A program made the position numbers and the translations under genes. This document shows, piece by piece, positions 9,966 to 18,912 of a stretch of 36,274 bases of DNA (its first letter is position 1; each line of letters starts with the position of its first letter). Source of the DNA: Lachnospiraceae bacterium (GTDB lineage: Bacteria; Bacillota; Clostridia; Lachnospirales; Lachnospiraceae); assembly GCA_024680595.1 (NCBI GenBank), contig JAILCB010000027.1:1-36274 (forward strand), given 5' to 3'. The notes beneath the pieces are model-generated. The model had not been told where the DNA came from. It made no database searches and saw nothing but the letters and a program-made list of their open reading frames with translations.

Positions 9966-10004
9966 GCCTCTATGGTTTACATAATGATTCCATTCCTATC
10001 TGAA

Positions 10005-13000
10005 TTATAATTCGATTGTTTTTGCCAGGGCAACAGAATAGATCAATTTCTCCGCCACCTGTTTTCCCGTAAGCTGATTAAGGGCCTGAGCATAATAATC
10101 CAACTGGGTATGATACCTATCCACCAAAGTCCGGGCGTCTTTAACGGCATCCGTTTTGTAGTCCATGACAATGATTCTCCCGTCCTCCTCAAAGAAGGCA
10201 TCGATTATCCCCTGAATAAGCACCATCTCCCCCTCAGGATAGTCCGCTCTTAGCTCAGACGCGGGCCTGCCAATCAGGAAAGGCTGCTCCTGGAAAAGCT
10301 TTCCTTTCTCCTCAGCCCTCTGCATCCTCTGGGCAAGAGGACTCTTAATAAAGGCCAGAATATCCTTGGGCCGAATTCTCTTGGCCATTTCCGGCGAAAC
10401 CCGCTCTTCCTTAACCAAGGTATTCAGGTACTCCTCCACCTCTGCCAATGTATGGAGTTCGCCAAAGGGAAGCCTTTCAAAGGCGGTATGATAGGCAGTT
10501 CCCCTTTCCGCACCGCCCTTAGGCCTGCTTTCAATCTTATCCGCCGCCCTGCCGTCCGAAGCACTGCCAGCTTCATCCACAGGGCCCGTGGGCCTGCCTT
10601 CAATCTTATCCGCCGCCCTGCCGTCCGGAACTCTGCCAGCTTCATCCACAGAGCCCGTGGGCCTGCCCTCCCTCCTATCAGCAGGCTCAATCCCACTATC
10701 TAATTCCTGACTTCCTTCCCCTTGTCCAGTCTTTCTCTCTCCTAACCTGGGAGAAACCTTCTTCTCTCCCTTTATGCCATAAAGAGGTATATCAAATTCA
10801 TCATCCCGCATGGCGGCAATCTTTAATTCAGAAACAGAAACCTTAGCGGGAATATGAAGGGATGACTCATAAGGATAGGCGTAGGAAACTGCCTTATTCA
10901 GTCTATCCAGCACCTCCCCGTCATAGACCTTTTCAGGATCCACAGAAAGGAAATCATCCTGAAAGGAGACAAATTTAATCTCCTCCTCCACTGCTTCATC
11001 CACTGTCTCAAAAAGAGGGACCTGACTTACAGAAATCGACTTCGCTGCTTCCCCATCATTAATAGCCATTAGAACCAAATCCAGATAGGACAGAGCGCCT
11101 GAAATTCCCTTTCCCGAATAGGCCAGGGCCTTTTCCAAATCAGGAACCACTGCAGTCATAATGAGCTTTTCCTCTGCCCTGGTCATAGCCACATAGAGAA
11201 TCCGGATTTCCTCCCCCAGGGTATTCAGCTTTCTCCTGCAGGCAATGGCATCCATAATAGCAGTGGTCTTCTTGACCTTTCTATCAGGCTCCACATAGGA
11301 TAGTCCAATTCCCAATGAAGGATCTGTAACCATGGCAGCGGATGCATCCCTGAAATTAAATCGTTTCTGCAAATTACAGAGAAAAACCACTGGAAACTCC
11401 AGCCCCTTAGATTTATGAATACTCATAATCCGGACGGCGTTTCCTCCTTCCTCCGATCCCGCCTCTCCCAGATCCAATTCCCTCTTCTTTAACTGTTCAA
11501 TATAGCGTATAAAGCGGAAAAGTCCCCTATAGCTAGTCTCCTCATATTCTGCGGCCCGGCTAATCAGGAGTTCCAAATTTCCGGAGGCTGAACCGCCCTT
11601 GGTCGCGGCAAATAGATCATATCCGGTTTCATTTAAGATTCTGCGAATCAGGCTATGTATAGGTGTATAGGGAACCATATCCCGGTAACGCTCTAGCATA
11701 TGTAGAAAGGAGGCTGCTTTCCTCCTCAAAGCCATTAGTTCATCCACTGAAAGGACCGCCCTGACCTTGTCAGGAAAGCCCTTCGGGCCGTCCTCCCCGG
11801 TTCCCACATCAGCCTTATTTGAAGCCTCCGAAAGCACTCCAGCCTCCACTTCAACCTTCCCGGAAACCTCCGAAAGCTCTCCAGTCTCCACTTCATCCTT
11901 ATTTGAAGCCTTTGCCAGGTCTACATCCTCCACTTCAGCCTTATTGGAAGCCTCTGTCGAGTCTCCTTCTTCCACTTCAGCCTTCTTTGAGGCCTCTGCC
12001 GGGTCTACACCTTCCACTTCAGCCTTATTGGAAGCCTCTGCCGGCTCTCCTGCCGCCACTTTCAGAGCCTCATAAAAGCTGCCATCCTCCTTACAGAGGC
12101 GGATTCCCGCCAATTCCGAGTCCGAAAATCCCCCAAAAGGACTTTTCAACACGGCTGTAAGGGCAATATCCTGGACAGGATTATCCAGAATAGAAATGAA
12201 ATTGCAAACCGTCCTAACCTCCTCAGTCTGGAAATAGCCCGTTGCTGATTCCACATAGGCAGGAATCCCGGCCTCCTCCAAGGCCTTTCTATATACCTCA
12301 TCCACACCCGTAATCGTTCGGAGAAGTATGACAAAATCCCCATACTCAGCAGGCCGTCTCTCGCCGCTTCCCCTCTCTTCAATAGGAAAGCTGCCCACCA
12401 TCTTTCCAATCTTCTCCGCAACAGCCCTGGCCTCCAGCTCCAGAGGCTCTATCTCACCCTCGCTATCCTTTTCTAATAGCAGGAGCTCCGTCCCATTCTC
12501 CTCCAAATCCTCCAGATAGGAAGCCCCATAATAAAGCTCCGCCTGCCTGTCGTACTCCACACCTCCCACCGTAGGATGCATGACCCGCCTGAAAACATCA
12601 TTCACGGACTTTATCACACTTTTCCGGGAACGGAAATTCTTGGAAAGCACAATTTTTCTGCTCTTGGGGTCCCGGTCATAGCTTTCATATCGGGAGAGAA
12701 AGATTTCAGGCTCCGCCAGCCGAAAGCTATAAATACTCTGCTTCACATCCCCCACACAAAAGTAATTATTATCCTTTGCAATAGAGGTTAGGATGGCTTC
12801 CTGTATATGGTTGCTGTCCTGATATTCATCCGTCATAATTTCCTGAAAATAATCCCGGTACTCTTCTCCCGCCGATCCTTTCAGAATAGTTGCGGCGAAA
12901 TGCTCTAGATCAGAGAAATCCATAACGTTCTTTTTCTCCTTTAAGGAGGTAAAGATTTGCCGGAATCTCAATGTCAGCCTCACCAATTCCTCAATCAGAG

Positions 13001-14339
13001 GGGCGCAGACCGTGATTTCCGCTATTGCTTCATCCAGATCCCGGCGAAAATACTCCGATAGCTTATTAATCCTATCCTTACAGCCATTCCGGATATTCTT
13101 CACCATTTCCTTGATATCCGGATCCACATCCTTATCCTTCTTGGAGGAAAGCCTCTGAAAGCTCAGATTATTAAGCCTCTCCCGAATCTCGGTATAGGTA
13201 AGGAGGGATTTCTTTCTGCCGCCTGTGGCAGTCTTTCCGGAGCCACCTCCGGCCTCCTTTAATTCAGAAACCGCCTCTCCGGCCTCCTTTAATTCAGAAA
13301 CCGCCTCTCCGGTCTCCTTTGATTCAGAAACCGCCTCTCCATCTTCCTTTATTCCAGAGACAGCTTCCCCGGCCTCCTTTAATTCAGGAGCAGCTTCCAC
13401 ATCTTCCTTTAATTCCAGGACCGCTTCCCCTGCCTCCTTTAATTCAGGAGCAGCTTCCACATCTTCCTTTAATTCCAGGATCGCTTCTCCGGACTCCTTT
13501 AATTCCGTGACCAATCCTCCCTCTGAACTAGTCGGATCCTCATCCTCTCTATTTCCAGACAGAAAAGCAGAAAGCATATCCATATCCGACTCAACAGCAT
13601 CCAGATACATATAGGGTCCGGCGCAATCCTCAGCCAGACTTTGGGCCTTCTGCAAATCATGATAGATTTCCTCTATCTCATGAAGGAATAAGTTGCTAAA
13701 GTAGAGGGCCCAATCCTGCTCGTCCACAGGACTGGTCCGGGCGTTAATATAGGGAACCGGCAGCTCATTAAGCCATTTCTCCGGATCAACCCGACTCTCC
13801 GCATATTGATGGAGATCTAGTATCTGCTGCCTGACATCCAGATCATCCTTTCTAAATGAACAATGCTCCAGAAAAGAAAGAAATTCCTCACTGCCTTCCT
13901 CATAAGCCTCTTCCATGAGCTCATCCGCCGCATCCTCCTTTAAGAGTTCAATCTCCGGCTGATTTCCAATGCGGGAACCGGGATCCAATCCTATCCTATC
14001 AAAATTATCCCGGACCACCCGGCTACAGAAGCTGTCTATGGTGGTAATATGGGCACTATGGACCAGATTCAGCTGTTTTTGCAGCCTTTCATCCAAAGGA
14101 TGGGCCAGGGCCTCCCTTTCCAGTCTCATACGGATCCGCTCCCGCATCTCCGCCGCAGCCGCCTTGGTAAAGGTAACAACAAGAAGCCTGTCAATATCCA
14201 CAGGCATATCGGGGTCCAAAACCCGTCTAAGAATACGCTCCACCAAGACCGCAGTTTTCCCTGAACCCGCTGCGGCAGAAACCAAAATATTCTTTTCCCT
14301 GGTATCGATTACAGCCTGTTGATCCGGCGTAAATTGCAT
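10005..14339 (-). CDS. addA: ATP-dependent helicase/nuclease subunit A, with three repeat-filled insertions
   Basis: AddA is the UvrD-like helicase and RecB-like nuclease subunit of AddAB, which processes double-strand breaks for recombination. Visible motifs are Walker A (SAAAGSGKTAVLVERI), DEYQD, VGDVKQSIYSFR, SKNFRS, IHKSKGLEFPVVFL, ILYVAMTRAEEKL, and the nuclease ERGTAYHTAFE ... GIIDAFFEEDG ... VMDYKTD. The start is ATG 14339 with GGAAGGATG upstream, six codons inside the track ORF. The product has 1444 residues, roughly 200 longer than usual. The excess is three low-complexity insertions: residues about 273-370 (10-residue KEAGEAVSEL-type units), 760-846 (six 14-residue EASNKAEVE-type units) and 1213-1280 (22-residue GRPTGxVDEAG-type units). 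All fall between conserved motifs and keep the frame, so the enzyme should be active. addB lies just upstream. Confidence 0.95.
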   Translation of the reverse strand: MQFTPDQQAVIDTREKNILVSAAAGSGKTAVLVERILRRVLDPDMPVDIDRLLVVTFTKAAAAEMRERIRMRLEREALAHPLDERLQKQLNLVHSAHITTIDSFCSRVVRDNFDRIGLDPGSRIGNQPEIELLKEDAADELMEEAYEEGSEEFLSFLEHCSFRKDDLDVRQQILDLHQYAESRVDPEKWLNELPVPYINARTSPVDEQDWALYFSNLFLHEIEEIYHDLQKAQSLAEDCAGPYMYLDAVESDMDMLSAFLSGNREDEDPTSSEGGLVTELKESGEAILELKEDVEAAPELKEAGEAVLELKEDVEAAPELKEAGEAVSGIKEDGEAVSESKETGEAVSELKEAGEAVSELKEAGGGSGKTATGGRKKSLLTYTEIRERLNNLSFQRLSSKKDKDVDPDIKEMVKNIRNGCKDRINKLSEYFRRDLDEAIAEITVCAPLIEELVRLTLRFRQIFTSLKEKKNVMDFSDLEHFAATILKGSAGEEYRDYFQEIMTDEYQDSNHIQEAILTSIAKDNNYFCVGDVKQSIYSFRLAEPEIFLSRYESYDRDPKSRKIVLSKNFRSRKSVIKSVNDVFRRVMHPTVGGVEYDRQAELYYGASYLEDLEENGTELLLLEKDSEGEIEPLELEARAVAEKIGKMVGSFPIEERGSGERRPAEYGDFVILLRTITGVDEVYRKALEEAGIPAYVESATGYFQTEEVRTVCNFISILDNPVQDIALTAVLKSPFGGFSDSELAGIRLCKEDGSFYEALKVAAGEPAEASNKAEVEGVDPAEASKKAEVEEGDSTEASNKAEVEDVDLAKASNKDEVETGELSEVSGKVEVEAGVLSEASNKADVGTGEDGPKGFPDKVRAVLSVDELMALRRKAASFLHMLERYRDMVPYTPIHSLIRRILNETGYDLFAATKGGSASGNLELLISRAAEYEETSYRGLFRFIRYIEQLKKRELDLGEAGSEEGGNAVRIMSIHKSKGLEFPVVFLCNLQKRFNFRDASAAMVTDPSLGIGLSYVEPDRKVKKTTAIMDAIACRRKLNTLGEEIRILYVAMTRAEEKLIMTAVVPDLEKALAYSGKGISGALSYLDLVLMAINDGEAAKSISVSQVPLFETVDEAVEEEIKFVSFQDDFLSVDPEKVYDGEVLDRLNKAVSYAYPYESSLHIPAKVSVSELKIAAMRDDEFDIPLYGIKGEKKVSPRLGERKTGQGEGSQELDSGIEPADRREGRPTGSVDEAGRVPDGRAADKIEGRPTGPVDEAGSASDGRAADKIESRPKGGAERGTAYHTAFERLPFGELHTLAEVEEYLNTLVKEERVSPEMAKRIRPKDILAFIKSPLAQRMQRAEEKGKLFQEQPFLIGRPASELRADYPEGEMVLIQGIIDAFFEEDGRIIVMDYKTDAVKDARTLVDRYHTQLDYYAQALNQLTGKQVAEKLIYSVALAKTIEL
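10500..10700 (-). repeat. In-frame 66-bp tandem repeat in addA (insertion 3)
   Basis: About two and a half copies of a 66-bp unit encode GRPTGSVDEAG / GRPTGPVDEAG followed by DGRAADKIE. They lie in the linker between the helicase and the nuclease domain. DNA blocks such as TTCAATCTTATCCGCCGCCC occur twice unchanged. Confidence 0.85.
11800..12060 (-). repeat. In-frame 42-bp tandem repeat in addA (insertion 2)
   Basis: Six copies of a 42-bp unit encode the 14-residue pattern (A/S/T)EASNKAEVExxxx. The copies vary at synonymous and non-synonymous sites. They fill a loop between helicase motifs, before the SVDELMALRRKA helix. Confidence 0.9.
13225..13512 (-). repeat. In-frame 30/60-bp tandem repeat in addA (insertion 1)
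   Basis: About nine copies of a 30-bp unit, some arranged in 60-bp higher-order pairs, encode (E)LKEAGEAVSE, ELKEDVEAAP and similar. Blocks such as GGCCTCCTTTAATTCAGAAA recur exactly. The insertion sits between the N-terminal motifs and KKSLLTYTEIRERLNN. Confidence 0.92.
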
Positions 14340-14381
14340 GCTAAACCATCCTTCCAAACAGAAAATCTTCTATAAGTATGC

Positions 14382-14710
14382 AGAAAAACCCACTCCAAAC
14401 CGCAAAGGAGCAGGCAGAAATCACTCTCCCAAAACATCAAGGAGCAAGCAGAAAACGCCCCCAAAATCATCAAGGAGCAAGCAGAAAGTCCCTTCCCCAA
14501 AGCATCAAGGAAAAATCCAAAAGCAGCCTCCCCAAAAGCATCAAGGAATAATCCCAAAGCAGTCTCCCCGAAAGCATCAAGGAAAATACCAAAGCAGCTT
14601 CCTCAAAGCATCAAGGAAAAATACCAAAGCAGCCTCCCCAAAGCATCAAAGAAAAATACCAAAAGCAGTCTCCTGAGAGCATCAAGGATCAACCCCAAAG
14701 CCCCCACTTC
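14382..14710 (-). repeat. Nine-copy 33-36-bp tandem repeat spanning the addB stop codon
   Basis: CATCAA cores lie at 14435, 14468, 14503, 14539, 14575, 14609, 14644 and 14680, with one more diverged unit near 14401. On the coding strand each unit reads roughly CTTGATGCTTTGGGGAGGC then TGCTTTGGTATTTTT. The last copy (14680-14710) is the end of addB itself, where CCT TGA is Pro-stop. The array fills almost the whole addB-addA gap. Confidence 0.9.
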
Positions 14711-17700
14711 CTTCCTCTTCTTCCGAAAATACCCCGGGGTCCTCTATCTTCTTCAGGCGTCTGACCAGGTAGCCCGGAACCCTGGGATCAAAGGAACAGC
14801 AATCCCTGAAATCACAATAATCACAGGATAGCCTTTTGTCATACAGAACAGGAACAGGATCAATCTCCCCCTCACTTATCCTGGCCCGAAAATCCGCGGC
14901 CCTCCTTCTAACCGTTGCCAGAATGGCGGCAAAATCCTCTTCGCTGGCAACCGAGGATGTACTGTAAAAGCTACCATCCTTCTTGAAGGCAACCGGAATA
15001 ATGTCCGACTTCTGATCCATTTCCCTGTCAAAAAGAGAAAGCACCTCCGGATCCGAATTCACAAGCCCGCGCAGCTTCAGCTTTCCTTTCACCTTCTTAT
15101 GAATCTCCGAATCCGTCCCCTCCGTCAAATCTGCAGCATTAATAACCGGATCGTCAATATGATAGTAGAATATGCCCGCAGGCTTGACCTCCATAGAGGG
15201 ATGGGCCACACGCTCTATCTCCATAGCCCCATTCAGATACACGGCCAGCTGCAGGTCCAGGCCGTAATAAAGCCTAGTCAGATCAAAATCCTTATCCCCC
15301 GACTTATAATCAATGACTGAGAGATATATCACATTTCCCTTTTCCGCCGTATCAATGCGGTCAATCCGCCCAATAAAACCCTCTGACCGGAACTGCTTCT
15401 CAAAAGCCTCGGCCCGGAAATCCCCCGACTTCTCCTGTTCTCCAAGCACCTTAACTGTAGTTTTTAATATACGGGAAATCCGGTTCACAAAGTACCGGTT
15501 CCTCTGGGAGCTTAGCAAAACCACATTCTCATTCTCCCGGAGAAAACGATCCAGGACTTGCTCCGTCAGCTTTCCGACCTCTTCATCATCCAAGTCCTCA
15601 AAGGTCTGTCCCCTTGCTGCCAAAATCTCCCCGCAGAGATTGAGAACCCCATGCAGTACATTTCCCAGATCCCGCCTCTCAAAGCCAAACTCCTCCCGCT
15701 CCATTAGCCTCAGGCCATACCTCAAATAATGCTCATAGGCGCAGGAGGCAAAGCGCTCCAGCCGGGTTGGGGATGCAATGGTCCCACTCCCGTATAGCTC
15801 CTTAGCGACCGCTTTGGAAATAGGATCCGACCGATAATGACGAAAAGCCGCCTCTGTCATCATTCTGACCTGATCCCGGTAGTCCGCCGATGCAGAAAAG
15901 AAGCGGAAAAGTTCCTTGTCTCCATCTTCCGGGGCCTGCTTGCAGGCCAAAGACCGACTTAGAGAAATAAGGGCATCCCTGTCCGTCCTCAAATCCGACC
16001 GGTATTCCCCCTCCTGAATGGTCTCTATGGCAAGCTTGGGAAATAGCCCCCTCAAAACACTTACAAAATAGGATATTCGAATGACCTTCCCTTCCCTATC
16101 ATTACGGGAAAAAGTACAGCACAGCAGATCCTTCGGCTTCGTAATGGAAAGATAAAAGTAGAGCTTTTCCTCCCCAATCTTTTCCCTGGCCGTGGGAGAG
16201 AGATTGACATTTCTAGCCTTCAGGAACTCCCTATCCAAATCCGACAGAAGTCCTGAGCCTGCATTTTCCTTGGGAATCAGGGATTCATTTAAGCCTAGGA
16301 AGAATAGGGCCCGGATAGCGGAAAAACGGCTCCTGGTCATATCCCCTGCCGTCACACTGTCCGCCCCCGGAGGAATGGTGCCAATCCGCATCTCATCAAA
16401 GCCCGCATTCAAGGTATCCAGAAACTCCCTTAAGGCCATTTTCTCTCCGGGAATCAGATTCTCTATCCTCGTAAAGAGACCGTCCACCTTCTCCAGAATC
16501 TGGCCATATTCATCCGATAATCTGTCCTCTCCCTGCAGCAGGAATCTGTCCGAGAGAGTGGCAATCTTCTCATCCACCTGCAGATTCGCCAGAAAATCCC
16601 TCAAAGCCTCCACATATTTCCTGGCAGTGAGCTTTTTGGAAGGGGTCAGTTTATCCAGAGGGCCAAAAGCCTCCAGAATCCGCTCCCGCAGGCTGTTTAT
16701 ATGTTCCAGATCCTCCTCCTTCATCCCCTTCACATGAAGAGAAAAGCGATCCCTATACTTCTTCCGGCCCCGAATCCTTAGCGCTCTGACATAGTTCTCG
16801 AAAACGTCAATGTCCTCAGGCGAAAGGTCCATGAGTCCGGTCCGCAGGAAATGAAAAACCGATTCATAACTGAAATTATCAATAATTATCTCCAGGGCGG
16901 AACGAATGAATTCCACCAGAGGATTCATATAAACCCGGTTGGTTTCATCCACAAAGCAAGGAATTTGAAGACGGTCCGCCTCTTCTTTGAGAATTCTGCC
17001 ATAACGGCCCACATCGCTCATTACAATACCAATATCCTTGTATCGGTACCCCTCTTCCCTCACAAGGCGGACAATCTCCTCGCAGACAAACCCCACCTCC
17101 TCTGTGGGATTCTTCAGGCTGCAAAGACGGATATGGGAGCTGTCCCCCTCCCACCGCTTACCCTTTTGCCGGAAAATATTATTCTCCAGAAAGTCCAAAT
17201 CCTCCCTTTGGGCATATCTCCGGACCGGATTATCATATAGGTGGTCCGTCTTCACCTCCCAACCGGCCTCTGATGCCAAAGACCGTAAATGGGCTATCGT
17301 CTCGATGGAGAGTGCAAAGAAATCCCCATTTCTGCCGTCGTAAGGGAGAGTCACCCGAATTGAATCCGTAATATTAAACAGGCTCCTTATGAAGCGGTAC
17401 TGAATAGGCGTAAAACCCGTGAAATTATCAAAAATCACACAGGCCCCCCTGAGGAAAGGGGCCTCTTGACATACCCTTTCCGCCCGTTCCAAAAGCTCTT
17501 CCTTAGTAATATAGTCTGAGCCCATCTTCTCCCGAAAAGCCCGATAAAGAACCCCGATATCGTGAAGCTTGGAGCTCAGATACCTCTTAGCCTCCCCCTG
17601 GCAGACCTCTTCCGTCTCCACCGGATCCACTTCATATTGGATAAGCTCCGAAATAATAGACTTAACTTCACTTATAATCCCCTGCCTCCGGATACAGCCT

Positions 17701-18032
17701 TTGAGGACAGTCAGTTCCTCCAGATGCTCAGAGGCCACCTGGCGCAAAATCAGATTCTTCCCGGTATCATCCAGGATTTCTGCCATATCCCCTCCCGCAC
17801 TGTCAAAAATCCTATGGGCAAAACGGGCAAAAGAAAGGACATCAATATTCATGATGCCCTTTCTGGGATGACGCTCAATAATGAATTTTGTCGTTGCATG
17901 GGAAAACTGCTCCGGCACTACCACAATGAAATTCCGTTCCGGCATTTCTATGGAATCCCGAATCATATCCTGAAAAACCTTTTCTGTCTTTCCACTGCCG
18001 GATGGCCCCAAAACCAGCTTTAATTCAGGCAT
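14682..18032 (-). CDS. addB: ATP-dependent nuclease subunit B
   Basis: AddB is the second subunit of the AddAB break-processing complex, with an inactive helicase-like N-terminal half and an active C-terminal RecB-type nuclease bearing a 4Fe-4S cluster. The product has 1116 residues, normal length. It starts with the P-loop LGPSGSGKTEKVF. The cluster cysteines are visible as FASCAYEHYLRYG (about residue 765) and CDYCDFRDCC near the C-terminus; nuclease residues lie in YLSVIDYKSGDKDFD. The start is ATG 18032 with AAGGAG six bases upstream, eight codons inside the track ORF. The start overlaps the end of the upstream VanZ-like gene by eight bases (ATGCCTGA), so the genes are translationally coupled. 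addA follows after a repeat array that grows out of the addB 3' end. Confidence 0.95.
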   Translation of the reverse strand: MPELKLVLGPSGSGKTEKVFQDMIRDSIEMPERNFIVVVPEQFSHATTKFIIERHPRKGIMNIDVLSFARFAHRIFDSAGGDMAEILDDTGKNLILRQVASEHLEELTVLKGCIRRQGIISEVKSIISELIQYEVDPVETEEVCQGEAKRYLSSKLHDIGVLYRAFREKMGSDYITKEELLERAERVCQEAPFLRGACVIFDNFTGFTPIQYRFIRSLFNITDSIRVTLPYDGRNGDFFALSIETIAHLRSLASEAGWEVKTDHLYDNPVRRYAQREDLDFLENNIFRQKGKRWEGDSSHIRLCSLKNPTEEVGFVCEEIVRLVREEGYRYKDIGIVMSDVGRYGRILKEEADRLQIPCFVDETNRVYMNPLVEFIRSALEIIIDNFSYESVFHFLRTGLMDLSPEDIDVFENYVRALRIRGRKKYRDRFSLHVKGMKEEDLEHINSLRERILEAFGPLDKLTPSKKLTARKYVEALRDFLANLQVDEKIATLSDRFLLQGEDRLSDEYGQILEKVDGLFTRIENLIPGEKMALREFLDTLNAGFDEMRIGTIPPGADSVTAGDMTRSRFSAIRALFFLGLNESLIPKENAGSGLLSDLDREFLKARNVNLSPTAREKIGEEKLYFYLSITKPKDLLCCTFSRNDREGKVIRISYFVSVLRGLFPKLAIETIQEGEYRSDLRTDRDALISLSRSLACKQAPEDGDKELFRFFSASADYRDQVRMMTEAAFRHYRSDPISKAVAKELYGSGTIASPTRLERFASCAYEHYLRYGLRLMEREEFGFERRDLGNVLHGVLNLCGEILAARGQTFEDLDDEEVGKLTEQVLDRFLRENENVVLLSSQRNRYFVNRISRILKTTVKVLGEQEKSGDFRAEAFEKQFRSEGFIGRIDRIDTAEKGNVIYLSVIDYKSGDKDFDLTRLYYGLDLQLAVYLNGAMEIERVAHPSMEVKPAGIFYYHIDDPVINAADLTEGTDSEIHKKVKGKLKLRGLVNSDPEVLSLFDREMDQKSDIIPVAFKKDGSFYSTSSVASEEDFAAILATVRRRAADFRARISEGEIDPVPVLYDKRLSCDYCDFRDCCSFDPRVPGYLVRRLKKIEDPGVFSEEEEGSGGFGVDP

Positions 18033-18591
18033 GACTTCTCCTTCCGGATACCCCATAGCGATTCCGGACTATCCTCTCGTCCTGCGTCGGAGCGAAGAGA
18101 AAATTTCCTATGCGCCACAGAATATATCCTGCCGCAAATCCCAGGCCATTCAGCACAATGTCATCCAAATCAAAGGTCCCCATAGCCGTATAATGCTGGG
18201 TACATTCTATAAGGAAGCTCACGGCAAAGCCTGTCGAAAGCCCAAAAAAGGCCATTCGAAATAGTTTAATTCCATGGGGAAGCAGAAATCCCAGCGGCAT
18301 GAGCAAGATAAAGTTCTCAATATAATGAACCGCCAGGGGCGCGCTGATATTGGACCCCGTCGTGAAAAAGGTCAGGTCCACATCCCCATACTGACCGACT
18401 TCTCTAGACAAGAGTGTCACAGAAGCCACCAGATACAAGTAACTAATTAGTATAGAATAATAAAAGCAGCGTCCTACATTCTTCCTGAAAATCCCGAAAA
18501 AGATGGGAAAGGAGGCAATACCAAGCGCCAGTGCCTCCGCCCCGTAGGTTGAAACAAAACTCCAAATATCTCCGCTTACATGATGTAGCAT
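18025..18591 (-). CDS. VanZ-like membrane protein 2
   Basis: This is a 188-residue membrane protein with about five hydrophobic segments and the VanZ signatures YIENFILLMPLGFLLP, FLIECTQHY and GTFDLDDIVLNGLGFAAGYIL. It is unlike VanZ-like protein 1 in sequence and looks like the other major VanZ subtype (the E-Q ... DLDDIVLNxLG pattern). The role is unknown; an envelope function is inferred from the family. The ATG at 18591 has GGAGG about 15 bases upstream, a long spacing. Its stop overlaps the addB start by eight bases, making it the first visible gene of a vanZ-addB-addA-CPBP run. No glycopeptide-resistance operon is present. Confidence 0.88.
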   Translation of the reverse strand: MLHHVSGDIWSFVSTYGAEALALGIASFPIFFGIFRKNVGRCFYYSILISYLYLVASVTLLSREVGQYGDVDLTFFTTGSNISAPLAVHYIENFILLMPLGFLLPHGIKLFRMAFFGLSTGFAVSFLIECTQHYTAMGTFDLDDIVLNGLGFAAGYILWRIGNFLFAPTQDERIVRNRYGVSGRRSHA

Positions 18592-18639
18592 ATAGTTCTA
18601 AAATGCCTCCATTTCCTATATAGAAGGCTGCCTGTCGCC

Positions 18640-18912
18640 CCGCCTTCTCAATATCCCAAACACAGCCTGCTTCAAATCCGTGCCCCACACAGCTTATCTT
18701 TTCAAGACCGTAAAGTATGACTGCATTACAGCCTGTTCCAAATCTACCCTACACAGCTTTTCTTTTCATAGCCGCAAAGTCAGACAGCATTACAGCCTGT
18801 TCCAAATCTACCCTACACAGCTTCTCTTTTCATAGCCGCAAAGTACGACTGCATTACAGCTTGCCCCAAATCCATGCCCTTCAATCAGCCTTCCTATCAG
18901 GGCCGCAAGGCA
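18640..18912 (-). repeat. 64-67-bp tandem repeat spanning the nadE stop codon
   Basis: GCCGCAAAG-type cores lie at 18706, 18771, 18835 and 18902 (the last being the nadE 3' end, where CGG CCC TGA ends the gene). Between them recur CATTACAGCCTGTTCCAAAT and CTACCCTACACAGCTT. A further partial unit continues toward 18640. Between nadE and the VanZ-like gene I see no other gene. Confidence 0.85.

Noticed and set aside
14338-14676. 112-residue Lys/Gln-rich plus-strand ORF in the addB-addA gap
   Set aside because: It is simply the repeat array read in one open frame; unit length varies by 1-3 bases, so no frame is maintained by selection.
14382-14710. CRISPR array suggested by regular short repeats (also at 34081-34431)
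   Set aside because: There are no unique spacers between repeats; the units are contiguous tandem copies that begin in gene ends, and no cas genes are present.
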